Shown here piece by piece: positions 7,452 to 16,413 of a stretch of DNA of 34,337 bases (position 1 is the stretch's first letter; the number at the start of each line of letters is the position of its first letter). The notes under the pieces are model-generated. The model saw only the letters and a list, made by a program, of their open reading frames with translations. It was not told where the DNA came from and ran no database searches. The position numbers were made by a program, and so were the translations under genes. This DNA is from Betaproteobacteria bacterium (GTDB lineage: Bacteria > Pseudomonadota > Gammaproteobacteria > Burkholderiales > Burkholderiaceae_D): assembly GCA_025356395.1 (NCBI GenBank), contig JANXTA010000146.1:1-34337 (forward strand), read 5' to 3'.

Positions 7452-7479
7452 TTGACAGTGTACTGAATATACGTATGCT
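7452..7479 (+). promoter_or_regulatory. Predicted mobA promoter with an embedded inverted repeat
   Basis: TTGACA at 7452-7457 (a perfect -35) and TATGCT at 7474-7479 are 16 bases apart. Between and over the -10 lie CAGTGTAC (7456-7463) and GTATGCTG (7473-7480), imperfect inverted arms, plus the perfect 8-bp palindrome ATACGTAT at 7469-7476. A MarR-type dimer bound here would cover the -10 box, so this is the best candidate for the MobR operator. The promoter is visible; the operator is inferred. Confidence 0.6.
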
Positions 7480-7542
7480 GCGTAATCAAACCGTCGGCCA
7501 GGGTGTGTCGCCGGCGGATCTACCATCGTGGAGGTAAGACCG

Positions 7543-9513
7543 ATGCAGTTCCATCTCAACGGGTTTCGACCCGGCGATCCCGACCTCGCCGAACCGGCTC
7601 TCCAGATTGGCGTTGCCTCACGCGTCGATCGCCTTCCCGACGAGGTCGACGTGCTCATCGTCGGCTGCGGGCCGGCTGGCCTGACGCTCGCAGCGCAGCT
7701 CTCGGCCTTCCCCGACATCAGCACCTGCATCGTCGAGCAGAAGCCCGAGCGGCTCGTCCTCGGGCAGGCAGACGGTATCGCGTGTCGGACGATGGAAATG
7801 TTCGAGGCGTTCGGCTTCAGCGAACGTGTGCTCAGGGAATCGTACTGGGTCAACGAGACGTCGTTCTGGAAGCCGCATGACGAACGTCCGGACACGATCG
7901 TCCGCGGCGGCAAAGTTCAGGACACCGCGGACGGGACGTCGGAATTTCCGCACGTCATCCTCAACCAGGCGCGCGTGCACGACTTCTACCTCGACGTGAT
8001 GCAACGCGGTCCCACCCGATTGGAGCCGGCCTACGGGCGCATTTTCGAGGGACTGAGCATGGCCGTGCCCGAGCCTGGCACGACCGCGACCGACGGTCAT
8101 CCGGTGACCGTCCGGCTCGCACGGGCAGGCGGCCCGCGGGCCGGTGCGACGGAAACCGTCAAGGCACGCTACGTCGTCGGCTGTGACGGCGCGCGCAGTG
8201 GTGTGCGCAAGGCCCTCGGCCGCGTGTTGCACGGCGACTCCGCGAACCAAGCCTGGGGCGTGATGGACGTCCTGGCGGTCACGGACTTTCCCGACATCCG
8301 CCTGAAGGCCGCGATCCATTCGAGTAGCGGCAGCGTCCTGGTGATTCCGCGCGAAGGCGGATACCTGGTACGACTCTATGTCGAACTCGACAAGCTCGCG
8401 GCCGACGAGCGCGTTGCCGAGCGGGACATCACGGTCGATCGCCTCGTCGCCGTGGCACAACGCATCCTGCGCCCTTACACGCTGGACGTTAAAGAAGTTG
8501 CCTGGTGGTCCGTCTACGAGATCGGCCAACGGCTTTGCGACCGCTTCGACGACGTGTCCGAAGCGGACGTCGGTCATCGGACACCTCGGGTGTTCATCGC
8601 CGGCGACGCATGCCATACGCATTCGCCGAAGGCGGGGCAAGGGATGAACGTATCGATGCAAGACGGCTTCAATCTAGGATGGAAGCTGGCCGCGGTGATC
8701 CGCGGGCAGGCCGTACCGCGGATCCTCGACACGTATTCGGCCGAACGTCATGCGATCGCCGAGGAGCTCATCGACTTCGATCGACGGTTCGCGACGATGT
8801 TCAGCGCGCCGCCCAAGCGTGCCGTTGACCGCGATGTCGACTCAGACTCGAACGCCGTCGATCCGGCGGAGTTTCAGAACTATTTCCTCAAGCAGGCAGG
8901 CTTCACCGCCGGCACGGCGACGCGCTATTCGTCATCGCTCATCTGCGCGGATTCTGTGCATCGGCATCTGGGCTCGGGGCTGGTGATCGGGATGCGGTTT
9001 TACTCGACGCCAGTCATCCGGCTCGCAGATGCGCGACCCATGCAGCTCGGGCACGTGATGAAGGCGGACGGTCGTTGGCGCTTGATGATGTTCGCCGCGC
9101 GCGACGACGACGGCACGACGTCTGCTGTGCGAAGCTTGTGCACGTTGCTTCAGGACGACGATGCTTCGCCGATTCGCCGCTTCACGGCGACCGGCGCCGA
9201 CATCGACGCGGTGTTCGACGTGCGAGCCATCTTCCAGCAGGGACATCGTGAACTGTCCATCGACGCGATGCCGGCGCTGCTGCTGCCCAGGAAAGGCCGC
9301 TACGGCCTCATCGACTACGAAAAGGTCTTTTGTGCCGACGTCCGGTCGACGGATCTTTTCGATCTGCGCGGCATCGACCGATCGACCGGCTGCGTCGTCG
9401 TCGTCCGGCCCGACCAGTACATCGCCCACATCCTGCCGCTCGACGGCTACGGGGAGCTGGTGGAATTCTTCGACGCGTTCATGGTCGCGGCCAATTCCGC
9501 GAGGTCGAGCTGA
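7543..9513 (+). CDS. mobA: 3-Hydroxybenzoate 4-monooxygenase, MobA type
   Basis: A 656-residue class A flavoprotein aromatic hydroxylase. It should convert 3-hydroxybenzoate to protocatechuate with NADPH and O2 in the cytoplasm. The ATG at 7543 follows GGAGG at eight bases and gives the family-typical MQFHLNGFRPGDP start. The FAD dinucleotide motif GCGPAG is at 41-46, the DG motif in VVGCDGARSGVRKALG around 215, and the FAD-ribityl GD motif in AGDACHTHSPKAGQGMN around 355. A thioredoxin-like C-terminal domain occupies roughly 450-656, as in phenol hydroxylases. The divergent MarR gene supports the MobA assignment. Phenol 2-monooxygenase is the main alternative. No protocatechuate ring-cleavage genes are in the window. 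Confidence 0.9.
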   Translation: MQFHLNGFRPGDPDLAEPALQIGVASRVDRLPDEVDVLIVGCGPAGLTLAAQLSAFPDISTCIVEQKPERLVLGQADGIACRTMEMFEAFGFSERVLRESYWVNETSFWKPHDERPDTIVRGGKVQDTADGTSEFPHVILNQARVHDFYLDVMQRGPTRLEPAYGRIFEGLSMAVPEPGTTATDGHPVTVRLARAGGPRAGATETVKARYVVGCDGARSGVRKALGRVLHGDSANQAWGVMDVLAVTDFPDIRLKAAIHSSSGSVLVIPREGGYLVRLYVELDKLAADERVAERDITVDRLVAVAQRILRPYTLDVKEVAWWSVYEIGQRLCDRFDDVSEADVGHRTPRVFIAGDACHTHSPKAGQGMNVSMQDGFNLGWKLAAVIRGQAVPRILDTYSAERHAIAEELIDFDRRFATMFSAPPKRAVDRDVDSDSNAVDPAEFQNYFLKQAGFTAGTATRYSSSLICADSVHRHLGSGLVIGMRFYSTPVIRLADARPMQLGHVMKADGRWRLMMFAARDDDGTTSAVRSLCTLLQDDDASPIRRFTATGADIDAVFDVRAIFQQGHRELSIDAMPALLLPRKGRYGLIDYEKVFCADVRSTDLFDLRGIDRSTGCVVVVRPDQYIAHILPLDGYGELVEFFDAFMVAANSARSS

Positions 9514-9569
9514 GGACCGCGGAGCAACGTCGACGAGCTTCCGCCAAGTGGTCGGTGCGGCAGCCTTAG

Positions 9570-10343
9570 TTAGGTTCCGCGTTTCGCGTCCAACCTCTTG
9601 AGGTCGGTGCCCAGCGCAACCTGCTCGTCGAACACGAAACAGTCCCCACGCCAGTGCGCGTCGCCGACCTTCGCGAAGTAGTTGAGGATGCCGCCCTCGA
9701 GCTGCAGGACGCGCGAGAAGCCCGCGTCGCGCATGTGGAGCGCGGCCTTCTCGCAGCGGATGCCGCCGGTGCAGAAGGTGACGACGGTCTCGTCGCCCAG
9801 TTCGGCGCGCAACGGTTCGATCGCGTCGGGAAACGCATCGAAGCGTTCCAGTCCCAGATGTCGCGCGCCCTCGAAGCTGCCGTGCGCGACCTCGAACGCG
9901 TTGCGCGTGTCGAGCAGCACGACCGGGCGGCCGTCGTCGTCGTGGCCCTGCGCAAGCCAGGTGGCGAGGCGCTCCGGGTCGATGGCCGGTGCGCGCACCG
10001 TGCTCGGTCGCACGGCCGGTCGGCGCATCGTGACGATCTCGCGCCTGTGCTTGATCAGCAGGCGGCCGAACGGCTGCGCTTCGGACCAGCTGCGCTTGAC
10101 GTCGAGTCCATCGAGGGCCGGCGTGCCGTCGCCATCGACGAACAACCGATCGCTCGCCAGCCAGCTCACGAAGCCTTCGATCGCCGCCGCCTCGCCCGCG
10201 AGGAAGAGGTTGATGCCTTCGCGGGCCACGATGATCGTTCCCTTCAGTCTCGATGCCCCGCAGCGCGCACGCAAGGGTTCGATCCACGAGCTGGGGTCGG
10301 CAAGCGGGACGAAGCGGTAGGCGGCGATGTTCAGGACGGACAC
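9570..10343 (-). CDS. trhO: tRNA uridine(34) hydroxylase TrhO (rhodanese family)
   Basis: A 257-residue protein of the YceA/UPF0176 family, which makes 5-hydroxyuridine at position 34 of tRNAs using O2. The N-terminal acylphosphatase-like domain contains LKGTIIVAREGINLFLAG; the rhodanese domain contains VVLLDTRNAFEVAHGSFEGA and the active loop CTGGIRCEKA with the presumed catalytic Cys191. The GTG at 10343 is chosen because MSVLNIAAYRFV is the family start; no ATG fits. It is shorter than E. coli TrhO (350), lacking the C-terminal extension. No Shine-Dalgarno sequence is evident; a TAAAAT box ends eight bases before the GTG. It is divergent from dnaE and convergent with mobA. Confidence 0.9.
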   Translation of the reverse strand: MSVLNIAAYRFVPLADPSSWIEPLRARCGASRLKGTIIVAREGINLFLAGEAAAIEGFVSWLASDRLFVDGDGTPALDGLDVKRSWSEAQPFGRLLIKHRREIVTMRRPAVRPSTVRAPAIDPERLATWLAQGHDDDGRPVVLLDTRNAFEVAHGSFEGARHLGLERFDAFPDAIEPLRAELGDETVVTFCTGGIRCEKAALHMRDAGFSRVLQLEGGILNYFAKVGDAHWRGDCFVFDEQVALGTDLKRLDAKRGT

Positions 10344-10351
10344 AGGGCGCG

Positions 10352-10357
10352 ATTTTA
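10352..10357 (-). promoter_or_regulatory. Possible -10 box of trhO, close to the start codon
   Basis: Read on the minus strand these bases are TAAAAT, ending eight bases before the trhO GTG at 10343. Transcription would then begin at or next to the start codon. No clear -35 hexamer is seen. Confidence 0.35.
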
Positions 10358-10414
10358 GGAGCGCCGAATCGTCGATCTTTGCCCGATGACGAACGAGGCG
10401 CCGACCCCGCACGC

Positions 10415-10420
10415 TAAAAT
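10415..10420 (+). promoter_or_regulatory. Possible -10 box of dnaE, close to the start codon
   Basis: TAAAAT lies five bases before the dnaE ATG at 10426, and no Shine-Dalgarno sequence fits between. If used, the transcript would be leaderless or nearly so. A good -35 is not visible, so this could be chance in the 82-base divergent spacer. Confidence 0.35.
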
Positions 10421-10425
10421 GCCGG

Positions 10426-13400
10426 ATGGCTGAAATCGCATCGCAGAACCCCTCGTTGGACCCGAAGTTCGTGCATCTGCGTATGCACTCGGAGTATTCG
10501 ATCTCCGACGGCATCGTGCGCATCGACGCCGCCGTCGAGGCGGCCGCGAAGGATGCGCAGCCGGCCCTGGCGCTCACCGACCTGTCCAATCTGTTCGGCC
10601 TCGTGCGCTTCTACAAGGCTGCGCGGGCCGCAGGCGTCAAGCCGATCGCGGGTTGCGACGTGTGGATCACCGGCGAGGGCGACGGCGCGCATCGCACCGC
10701 CAGCCGCATGCTGCTGCTCGCGAAGAACCCGGTCGGCTACCTCGCGCTCTGCGAACTGCTGTCGCGCGGTTACCTCGAGAACGCGGGACAGGGACGGGCC
10801 GAGTTGCGCTTCGAGTGGTTCGCCGAAGTCGGCACGTCGGGCTTGATCGCCTTGTCCGGCGCGCAGGTCGGCGACATCGGTCTCGCGCTCGCGGGTGGTC
10901 GGCATGCCCACGCGGTAGAGCAGGCGCGGCGCTGGTCCGCGAGCTTCCCGGGCGCCTTCTACATCGAGTTGCAGCGTTACGGTCAGGCCGATGCCGAGAG
11001 TTACATCGACGCGGCCGTCTCGCTCGCGGACGAGCTCGGCTTGCCGGTGGTGGCCACGCATCCGGTGCAGTTCCTGACGCGCGAGGAGTTCGTCGCGCAC
11101 GAGGCGCGAACCTGCATCGCCGAGGGCGAGATGCTCGCCAACCCGCGCCGGGTGCGGCGCTTCACGGCCGAGCAGTATCTGAAGACGCAGGACGAGATGA
11201 CGACGCTGTTCGCCGACATCCCGTCCGCGACCATCAACGCGGTCGAGATCGGCAAGCGCTGCAACCTCGAACTGCAGCTCAACAAGCCGCGGCTGCCGCT
11301 GTTCCCGACGCCGGCCGGCCGCACGCTCGACGAGCATCTGGTGCTCGAGGCCGAAACGGGACTCGAGCGTCGCCTGCAGCATCTGTATCCCGACGTGGCG
11401 AAGCGCGAGATCGAACGACCGCGTTATGCGACGCGGCTCGCGTTTGAGGCTGAAACGATCTGCAAGATGGGCTTCCCCGGTTACTTCCTGATCGTCGCGG
11501 ACTTCATCAACTGGGCCAAGAATAACGGCGTTCCCGTGGGCCCGGGCCGCGGCTCGGGTGCGGGCTCGCTGGTGGCTTATTCGCTCGGCGTCACCGACCT
11601 CGACCCGCTCGCCTACAACCTGCTGTTCGAGCGCTTCCTCAATCCGGAACGCGTGTCGATGCCCGACTTCGACATCGACTTCTGCCAGGAAGGCCGCGAC
11701 ACGGTCATCGACTACGTCAAGAAGAAGTACGGCGCCCAGTCGGTGGCACAGATCGCGACCTTCGGCACGATGGCCGCCAAGGCCGCGATCCGCGACGTCG
11801 GCCGCGTGCTCGACCTGCCTTACAACTTCGTCGACGGCATCGCGAAACTGATCCCGTTCAAGCCGGGCCGGCTCGTCACCATCGCCGATGCCCGCAAGGA
11901 AGAGCCGCTGCTCGCCGAACGCGAGGCAAAGGAGGACGAGGTCCGCAGCGTCCTCGCGCTCGCCGAACAGGTCGAAGGCATCACGCGCAACGTCGGCATG
12001 CACGCGGGCGGCGTGCTGATCGCGCCGGGCAAGCTCACCGATTTCACGCCGCTCTACGCCCAGCCGGGCTCGCACGACGCGGCGGCGAGCGTCGTCAGCC
12101 AGTACGACAAGGACGACGTCGAGAGCGCGGGCCTCGTCAAGTTCGACTTTCTCGGACTGACCACGCTGACCATCCTCGACTGGACCACGGCTCACATCCG
12201 CCGTCTCTACGAAGACCAGCACACCTTTACGCTCGAAGGTATCCCGCTCGACGATCCGCGCGTCTACGATCTGTTCCGGCGCGCCGAGACGGTCGCGGTG
12301 TTCCAGTTCGAGAGTCCCGGCATGCGCCGCATGTTGGTCGAGGCCAAGCCCGACCGCTTCGGCGACATCGTCGCGCTCAACGCACTGTATCGGCCGGGGC
12401 CGATGGACCTGATCCCCGATTTCATCGCGCGCAAGAAGGGCGAGCGCTTCGAGTACCCGGACCCCCGCGTCAAGGCCATCCTCGAAGAGACCTACGGGAT
12501 CATGGTCTACCAGGAGCAGGTCATGCAGATGGCGCAGATCATCGGCGGCTACTCGCTCGGCGGCGCCGATCTGCTGCGGCGTGCGATGGGCAAGAAGAAG
12601 GCCGACGAGATGGCCACGCATCGCGTCATCTTCGGCGAAGGCGCCGAGAAGAACGGCGTCACGCGCAACAAGGCGAACGAGATCTTTGACCTGATGGAGA
12701 AGTTCGCGGGCTACGGCTTCAACAAGGCGCACGCCGCGGCCTACTCGCTGCTGGCCGTGCAGACGGCTTGGCTCAAGATCCACTTCACCGCCGAGTTCAT
12801 GGCGGCCAACCTTTCCGCGGCCCAGGACGACACCGACAAGATCAAGTCGCTGATCGAGGACGCGCGCCACCACGGCCTCACGGTGCTCGCCCCCGACCTC
12901 AACGCGTCGGAAGCGCACTTCGTGCCGGTGCGCCACACAAAGCTCGCGGGTCGCGCCGACGCGATCCGCTACGGCCTCTGCGCGGTCAAGGGGACCGGCG
13001 GCGCGGCCATCGAGTCGATCGTCGCCGCGCGTCGCAACGGGCCTTACAAGGATGTCTTCGACCTGTGCGCACGCATCGACAAGCGACTCGTCAATCGCCG
13101 GGTGATCGAGGCGCTGGTTCGCGCCGGTGCGTTCGACTCCCTGTCCGCCGAAGGGCGGCCGGGCAGGGCTTCGGTGTTCGCATCGATCGGGCGCGCGATG
13201 GATGCCGCCGAGCACGCCGAATTGCACGCCAACCAGGTCAGCTTGTTCGGCGGACCGGAAGACCATGCCCATCGCCCCGAGCCGGTGCGCATGCCGGCCT
13301 GGGCCGAGAAGCAGGCGCTGGCCGAAGAGAAGCTCGCGCTCGGCTTCTACTTCTCGGGCCATCTGTTCAAGGGCTACGAGACCGAGGTGCGCCGCTTCGC

Positions 13401-13974
13401 GCGTACCTCGATTTCTGCATTGGTCGCGTCGCGCGAGCCGCAGACCGTGGCCGGCATCGTCTCCGCGTGCCGCACCACGATGACCCGCCGCGGCAAGATG
13501 CTGATCGTCACGCTCGACGACGCCAGCGGGCAGCTCGAGGTCACGGTCTACAACCAGTTGTTCGACGCGCATCGCAACCGGCTGCGCGAGGACGAGCTCG
13601 TGATCCTGACGGGCGTCGTCAAGAACGACGACTTCTCGGGCGGCATGCGGATGGCCGCCGACAGCGTGCTCGACCTCGCGATGGCCCGGGGACGTTTTGC
13701 ACGTGGACTGCACCTGTCGATGAATGGCGCGTCGGACGCGGTGCGGCTGCGCCAGCTGCTGTCTGCGTACCGCGCCGTCCAGGGCTCCACGAATGACGCG
13801 CCGGTCGATCCCGGCTGCCGCATCACGATCTCGTATTGCACCTCGCACGCGACGCCCGGTGCGCGTTGCGAGATCGATCTGGGCGACGGCTGGCGGGTGA
13901 TCGCCGACGACGGCCTGGTCGGCGGTCTCGGCGAGTGGCTCGCGCCCGAGAACGTCCACTTCATGTACGGATGA
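10426..13974 (+). CDS. dnaE: DNA polymerase III alpha subunit
   Basis: The 1182-residue catalytic subunit of the replicative DNA polymerase. The N-terminal PHP domain begins FVHLRMHSEYSISDG; as in E. coli, Arg replaces one histidine of the metal site seen in PHP domains with proofreading activity, so exonuclease function is probably left to DnaQ. The polymerase triad is present: Asp414 and Asp416 in PDFDIDF, and Asp574 in VKFDFLGL. Further family blocks are GPGRGSGAGSLVAY, FGTMAAKAAIRDVGRV and GYGFNKAHAAAYS. The helix-hairpin-helix and OB-fold region (VAGIVSACRTTMTRRGKMLI) follow near the C-terminus. The length is close to E. coli (1160). Its stop overlaps the start of the heptosyltransferase gene as ATGA, linking replication and envelope genes on one message. 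Confidence 0.98.
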   Translation: MAEIASQNPSLDPKFVHLRMHSEYSISDGIVRIDAAVEAAAKDAQPALALTDLSNLFGLVRFYKAARAAGVKPIAGCDVWITGEGDGAHRTASRMLLLAKNPVGYLALCELLSRGYLENAGQGRAELRFEWFAEVGTSGLIALSGAQVGDIGLALAGGRHAHAVEQARRWSASFPGAFYIELQRYGQADAESYIDAAVSLADELGLPVVATHPVQFLTREEFVAHEARTCIAEGEMLANPRRVRRFTAEQYLKTQDEMTTLFADIPSATINAVEIGKRCNLELQLNKPRLPLFPTPAGRTLDEHLVLEAETGLERRLQHLYPDVAKREIERPRYATRLAFEAETICKMGFPGYFLIVADFINWAKNNGVPVGPGRGSGAGSLVAYSLGVTDLDPLAYNLLFERFLNPERVSMPDFDIDFCQEGRDTVIDYVKKKYGAQSVAQIATFGTMAAKAAIRDVGRVLDLPYNFVDGIAKLIPFKPGRLVTIADARKEEPLLAEREAKEDEVRSVLALAEQVEGITRNVGMHAGGVLIAPGKLTDFTPLYAQPGSHDAAASVVSQYDKDDVESAGLVKFDFLGLTTLTILDWTTAHIRRLYEDQHTFTLEGIPLDDPRVYDLFRRAETVAVFQFESPGMRRMLVEAKPDRFGDIVALNALYRPGPMDLIPDFIARKKGERFEYPDPRVKAILEETYGIMVYQEQVMQMAQIIGGYSLGGADLLRRAMGKKKADEMATHRVIFGEGAEKNGVTRNKANEIFDLMEKFAGYGFNKAHAAAYSLLAVQTAWLKIHFTAEFMAANLSAAQDDTDKIKSLIEDARHHGLTVLAPDLNASEAHFVPVRHTKLAGRADAIRYGLCAVKGTGGAAIESIVAARRNGPYKDVFDLCARIDKRLVNRRVIEALVRAGAFDSLSAEGRPGRASVFASIGRAMDAAEHAELHANQVSLFGGPEDHAHRPEPVRMPAWAEKQALAEEKLALGFYFSGHLFKGYETEVRRFARTSISALVASREPQTVAGIVSACRTTMTRRGKMLIVTLDDASGQLEVTVYNQLFDAHRNRLREDELVILTGVVKNDDFSGGMRMAADSVLDLAMARGRFARGLHLSMNGASDAVRLRQLLSAYRAVQGSTNDAPVDPGCRITISYCTSHATPGARCEIDLGDGWRVIADDGLVGGLGEWLAPENVHFMYG

Positions 13975-15161
13975 TCGGTCCTGCCGTCCCCCTGCAGCGG
14001 CCGGTGGACGCCATCGACTTCGGCGCGCTGAAACGCGTGCTCGTCGTGATGCTGCGGCATCACGGTGACGTTTTGCTGACGTCGCCGGTGTTCACGGCCC
14101 TCAAGCAGGCCGCGCCGCAGGTCGAGGTCGATGCGCTGGTCTATCGCGAGACGTTGCCGATGCTGGCGTTCAACCCCGATCTCGCGCTGGTCCACACCAT
14201 CGACCGCCACTGGAAGAGGTCGGGTCCGCTGGCGCACCTGCGAGCCGAGCGCGGCTTGCTGTCGAGCTTGCGCGCGCGTCGCTACGATCTCGTGATCCAT
14301 CTCACCGATCATCGTCGTGGCGCCTGGCTCGCGCGTGCGTTGTCGCCACTTCATGCGATCGCACCGCGTCTGCGCGACGAGACCGGCATCGCTGCACGCT
14401 TCTGGAACGGAAGCTTCACGCATCGCTACTCGAACGCATCGTCGGTGGGTTCGGGTGCCGCGCTCGGACGCCGGCACACCGTCGATCAGAACCTCGACGC
14501 GTTGCGTCGACTGGGTCTGGCTATCGAACGGCAGCCGAACTTGACCATGGCACCCGGCGAACAGGGCGAACGCGATGCGATCGACTTGCTGACCCGGCTC
14601 GGTGTCGACGGCCCCTTCGTCGCGATGCAGCCGACCTCCCGCTGGCTGTTTAAGTGCTGGCCGGTCGCGAGCAATGCCGCGTTGATCGCTGCGCTGCTGC
14701 GACGGGGCGAGACCGTCGTGCTGTCGTGCGCGCCCGACGATCGCGAACGGACGATGGTCGCGGCCATCGTCGCTGCGGTGAAAGCGATGCCCGCGTTGCC
14801 GCTCGAACGCCTCAAGGTCGCCGACGATGGCGGCAGCCTCAACCGGCTCGCTGCGACGATCGCGAAGGCGAAGCTGTTCGTCGGCATCGACTCCGCGCCG
14901 ATGCACATCGCCGCGGCGATGGGCACGCCGACCGTGGCGCTGTTTGGACCGTCCGGAGAATTCAACTGGGGACCGTGGCAGGTCGCACATCGCGTGGTGT
15001 CGAGCACCACGCATACCTGTCGGCCGTGCGGGCAGGACGGTTGTGGCGGCGGCAAGGTCAGCGACTGCCTGGTCAAGCTTCCGGTCGGCCATGTACTCGA
15101 CGCGATCGATGCTTTGATGCGCGAAGTCGAGGGCGCGAACGACCTCTTGCGCTTCGCCTGA
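13971..15161 (+). CDS. waaQ: Lipopolysaccharide heptosyltransferase, RfaQ/WaaQ type
   Basis: A 396-residue GT9-family glycosyltransferase. It should add heptose to the LPS inner core from ADP-heptose on the cytoplasmic face of the inner membrane. Seen: the N-terminal fold VLVVMLRHHGDVLLTSPVFTAL, the nucleotide-sugar site KLFVGIDSAPMHIAAAMGTPT followed by VALFGPSGEFNWGPW, and a Cys-rich loop CRPCGQDGCGGGKVSDCL typical of the RfaQ branch. The ATG at 13971 overlaps the dnaE stop (ATGA), which fixes the start and implies translational coupling. The GT9 family is certain; which heptose it adds is inferred from resemblance to heptosyltransferase III. Confidence 0.88.
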   Translation: MIGPAVPLQRPVDAIDFGALKRVLVVMLRHHGDVLLTSPVFTALKQAAPQVEVDALVYRETLPMLAFNPDLALVHTIDRHWKRSGPLAHLRAERGLLSSLRARRYDLVIHLTDHRRGAWLARALSPLHAIAPRLRDETGIAARFWNGSFTHRYSNASSVGSGAALGRRHTVDQNLDALRRLGLAIERQPNLTMAPGEQGERDAIDLLTRLGVDGPFVAMQPTSRWLFKCWPVASNAALIAALLRRGETVVLSCAPDDRERTMVAAIVAAVKAMPALPLERLKVADDGGSLNRLAATIAKAKLFVGIDSAPMHIAAAMGTPTVALFGPSGEFNWGPWQVAHRVVSSTTHTCRPCGQDGCGGGKVSDCLVKLPVGHVLDAIDALMREVEGANDLLRFA

Positions 15162-15171
15162 ACGTCGCACG

Positions 15172-16323
15172 TTGAAGATCGCCCTGGTTCGCGCGCGCTA
15201 CAACCCGTATGGCGGTGCCGAGCGGTTCGCGGCACGCGCGATGAGCGCCCTGAGTGCAGATCGGGATCAGGCCGTGGAGATCGCGGTTCTGGCGCGCAGC
15301 TGGCGTGACGTCGAAGCGGATCGTGGCGCAGTGCGGCTGATCCGCTGCGACCCGTTCTATGTCGGCAGCGTGTGGCGCGATGCCTCGTTCGCGAGCGCGG
15401 TCCGCAAGCGTCTTCGCGACGAACGTTTCGATCTGGTTCAGAGCCACGAGCGCATCGTCGGCCTGCCGATCTATCGCGCGGGTGATGGCGTGCACGCGGT
15501 CTGGCTCGAGCGCCGTGCCCGTGCGGCCAACGCTTCGACGCGATTCGGCATCGCACTCAATCCCCATCATCGCTACCTCGTGCGCACCGAGCGCGCGATG
15601 TTTCAGCACCCGGCACTCAACGCGGTGATCTGCAATTCCGAGATGGTCAGGCGCGAGATCGTCGAACGTTTCGACATCGCTGCGGACAAGCTGGTGCTGA
15701 TCCGCAACGGCGTTGATCTCGATCACTTCCATCCCGACGCAAGCGCGGTGCATCGCCACGTTCTTCGGAAGCGGCTGGGCCTTTCGAACGATGCGACGGT
15801 CTTCACGATGGTCGGCTCGGGCTTCGAGCGGAAGGGCGTCGGCCACGCGTTGCGCGCGCTGCTCGAGTGCGCCGGTGCCGTGCTCGTGATCGTCGGTGAC
15901 GACAAGCATCGGGATCGTTATCGATCCGAGGCAAGGCGTCTCGGGGTCGACGACCGCGTGCGTTTCGTCGGATCGGTGGTGGACCCGTTGCCGTATTACG
16001 CGATGGCCGACTTCTGCCTCGCGCCGACACTCTACGATCCGTTTCCCAACGCTTGCCTCGAAGCACTGGCCTGCGGGCTGCCGCTCGTCACGACCGACGC
16101 GTGCGGCGCCGCCGAACTGGTCGACGAGGACGTCAACGGCTGGATCGTCCCGAGTGGCGAGCACGAGGCTCTGGCGGTGGCGATGCAGATCGCGGTCGGC
16201 ACCGACGCGACTCGCCGGACATCCCTGAGAAGCGCGGCCCGGAGCGCGGCCGAACCCTGGTCGATGGCCGTGCTCGCCAGCGCGCTGATCGGGCTGTATC
16301 GCTCGCTGCTGGCGGCCCACTGA
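15172..16323 (+). CDS. GT4 glycosyltransferase, probably LPS core (WaaG-like)
   Basis: A 383-residue GT-B retaining glycosyltransferase. It starts with a TTG codon (MKIALVRARYNPYGGAERF), ten bases after the heptosyltransferase stop; no ATG fits as well. The N-terminal domain has the acceptor-side pattern YNPYGGAERFAARAM. The C-terminal donor domain has VSGFERKG-like sequence (MVGSGFERKGVGHALRALL) and the D-x7-E version of the EX7E motif in DPFPNACLEALACGLPLVTT. The layout resembles WaaG, the first outer-core glucosyltransferase of LPS, and the neighbours (heptosyltransferase, msbA) support a core-assembly role. Donor and acceptor sugars cannot be read from the sequence. Confidence 0.87.
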   Translation: MKIALVRARYNPYGGAERFAARAMSALSADRDQAVEIAVLARSWRDVEADRGAVRLIRCDPFYVGSVWRDASFASAVRKRLRDERFDLVQSHERIVGLPIYRAGDGVHAVWLERRARAANASTRFGIALNPHHRYLVRTERAMFQHPALNAVICNSEMVRREIVERFDIAADKLVLIRNGVDLDHFHPDASAVHRHVLRKRLGLSNDATVFTMVGSGFERKGVGHALRALLECAGAVLVIVGDDKHRDRYRSEARRLGVDDRVRFVGSVVDPLPYYAMADFCLAPTLYDPFPNACLEALACGLPLVTTDACGAAELVDEDVNGWIVPSGEHEALAVAMQIAVGTDATRRTSLRSAARSAAEPWSMAVLASALIGLYRSLLAAH

Positions 16324-16330
16324 ACCCGGT

Positions 16331-16357
16331 TCGGGCCCTCTCGCACGAGGGGCCCGA
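16331..16357. repeat. GC-rich inverted repeat between the GT4 gene and msbA
   Basis: TCGGGCCC at 16331-16338 and GGGCCCGA at 16350-16357 form a stem that continues with CTCG and CGAG around a CA loop. No T run follows, so it is not a standard terminator; it may attenuate read-through or stabilise the message. Confidence 0.5.
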
Positions 16358-16413
16358 TGCTAGACTCAGTACCCACCCGACACGGTCGACGGCGACCGCT
16401 CCAACCCGATCGC

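Noticed and set aside
10414-13959. A minus-strand open frame of 1181 codons lying antisense to almost all of dnaE
   Set aside because: The protein is low in complexity, rich in Arg, Glu and Gly, and has no recognisable domain. dnaE on the plus strand is complete. Long antisense frames arise from codon bias in high-GC genomes.
16331-16357. Terminator between the GT4 gene and msbA
   Set aside because: The stem is good but no T run follows on either strand, so it is listed only as an inverted repeat.
16357-16413. An upstream ATG that would extend MsbA by 19 residues
   Set aside because: The ATG lies in the arm of a hairpin with no ribosome-binding site, and the extra residues are Arg-rich and unlike MsbA.
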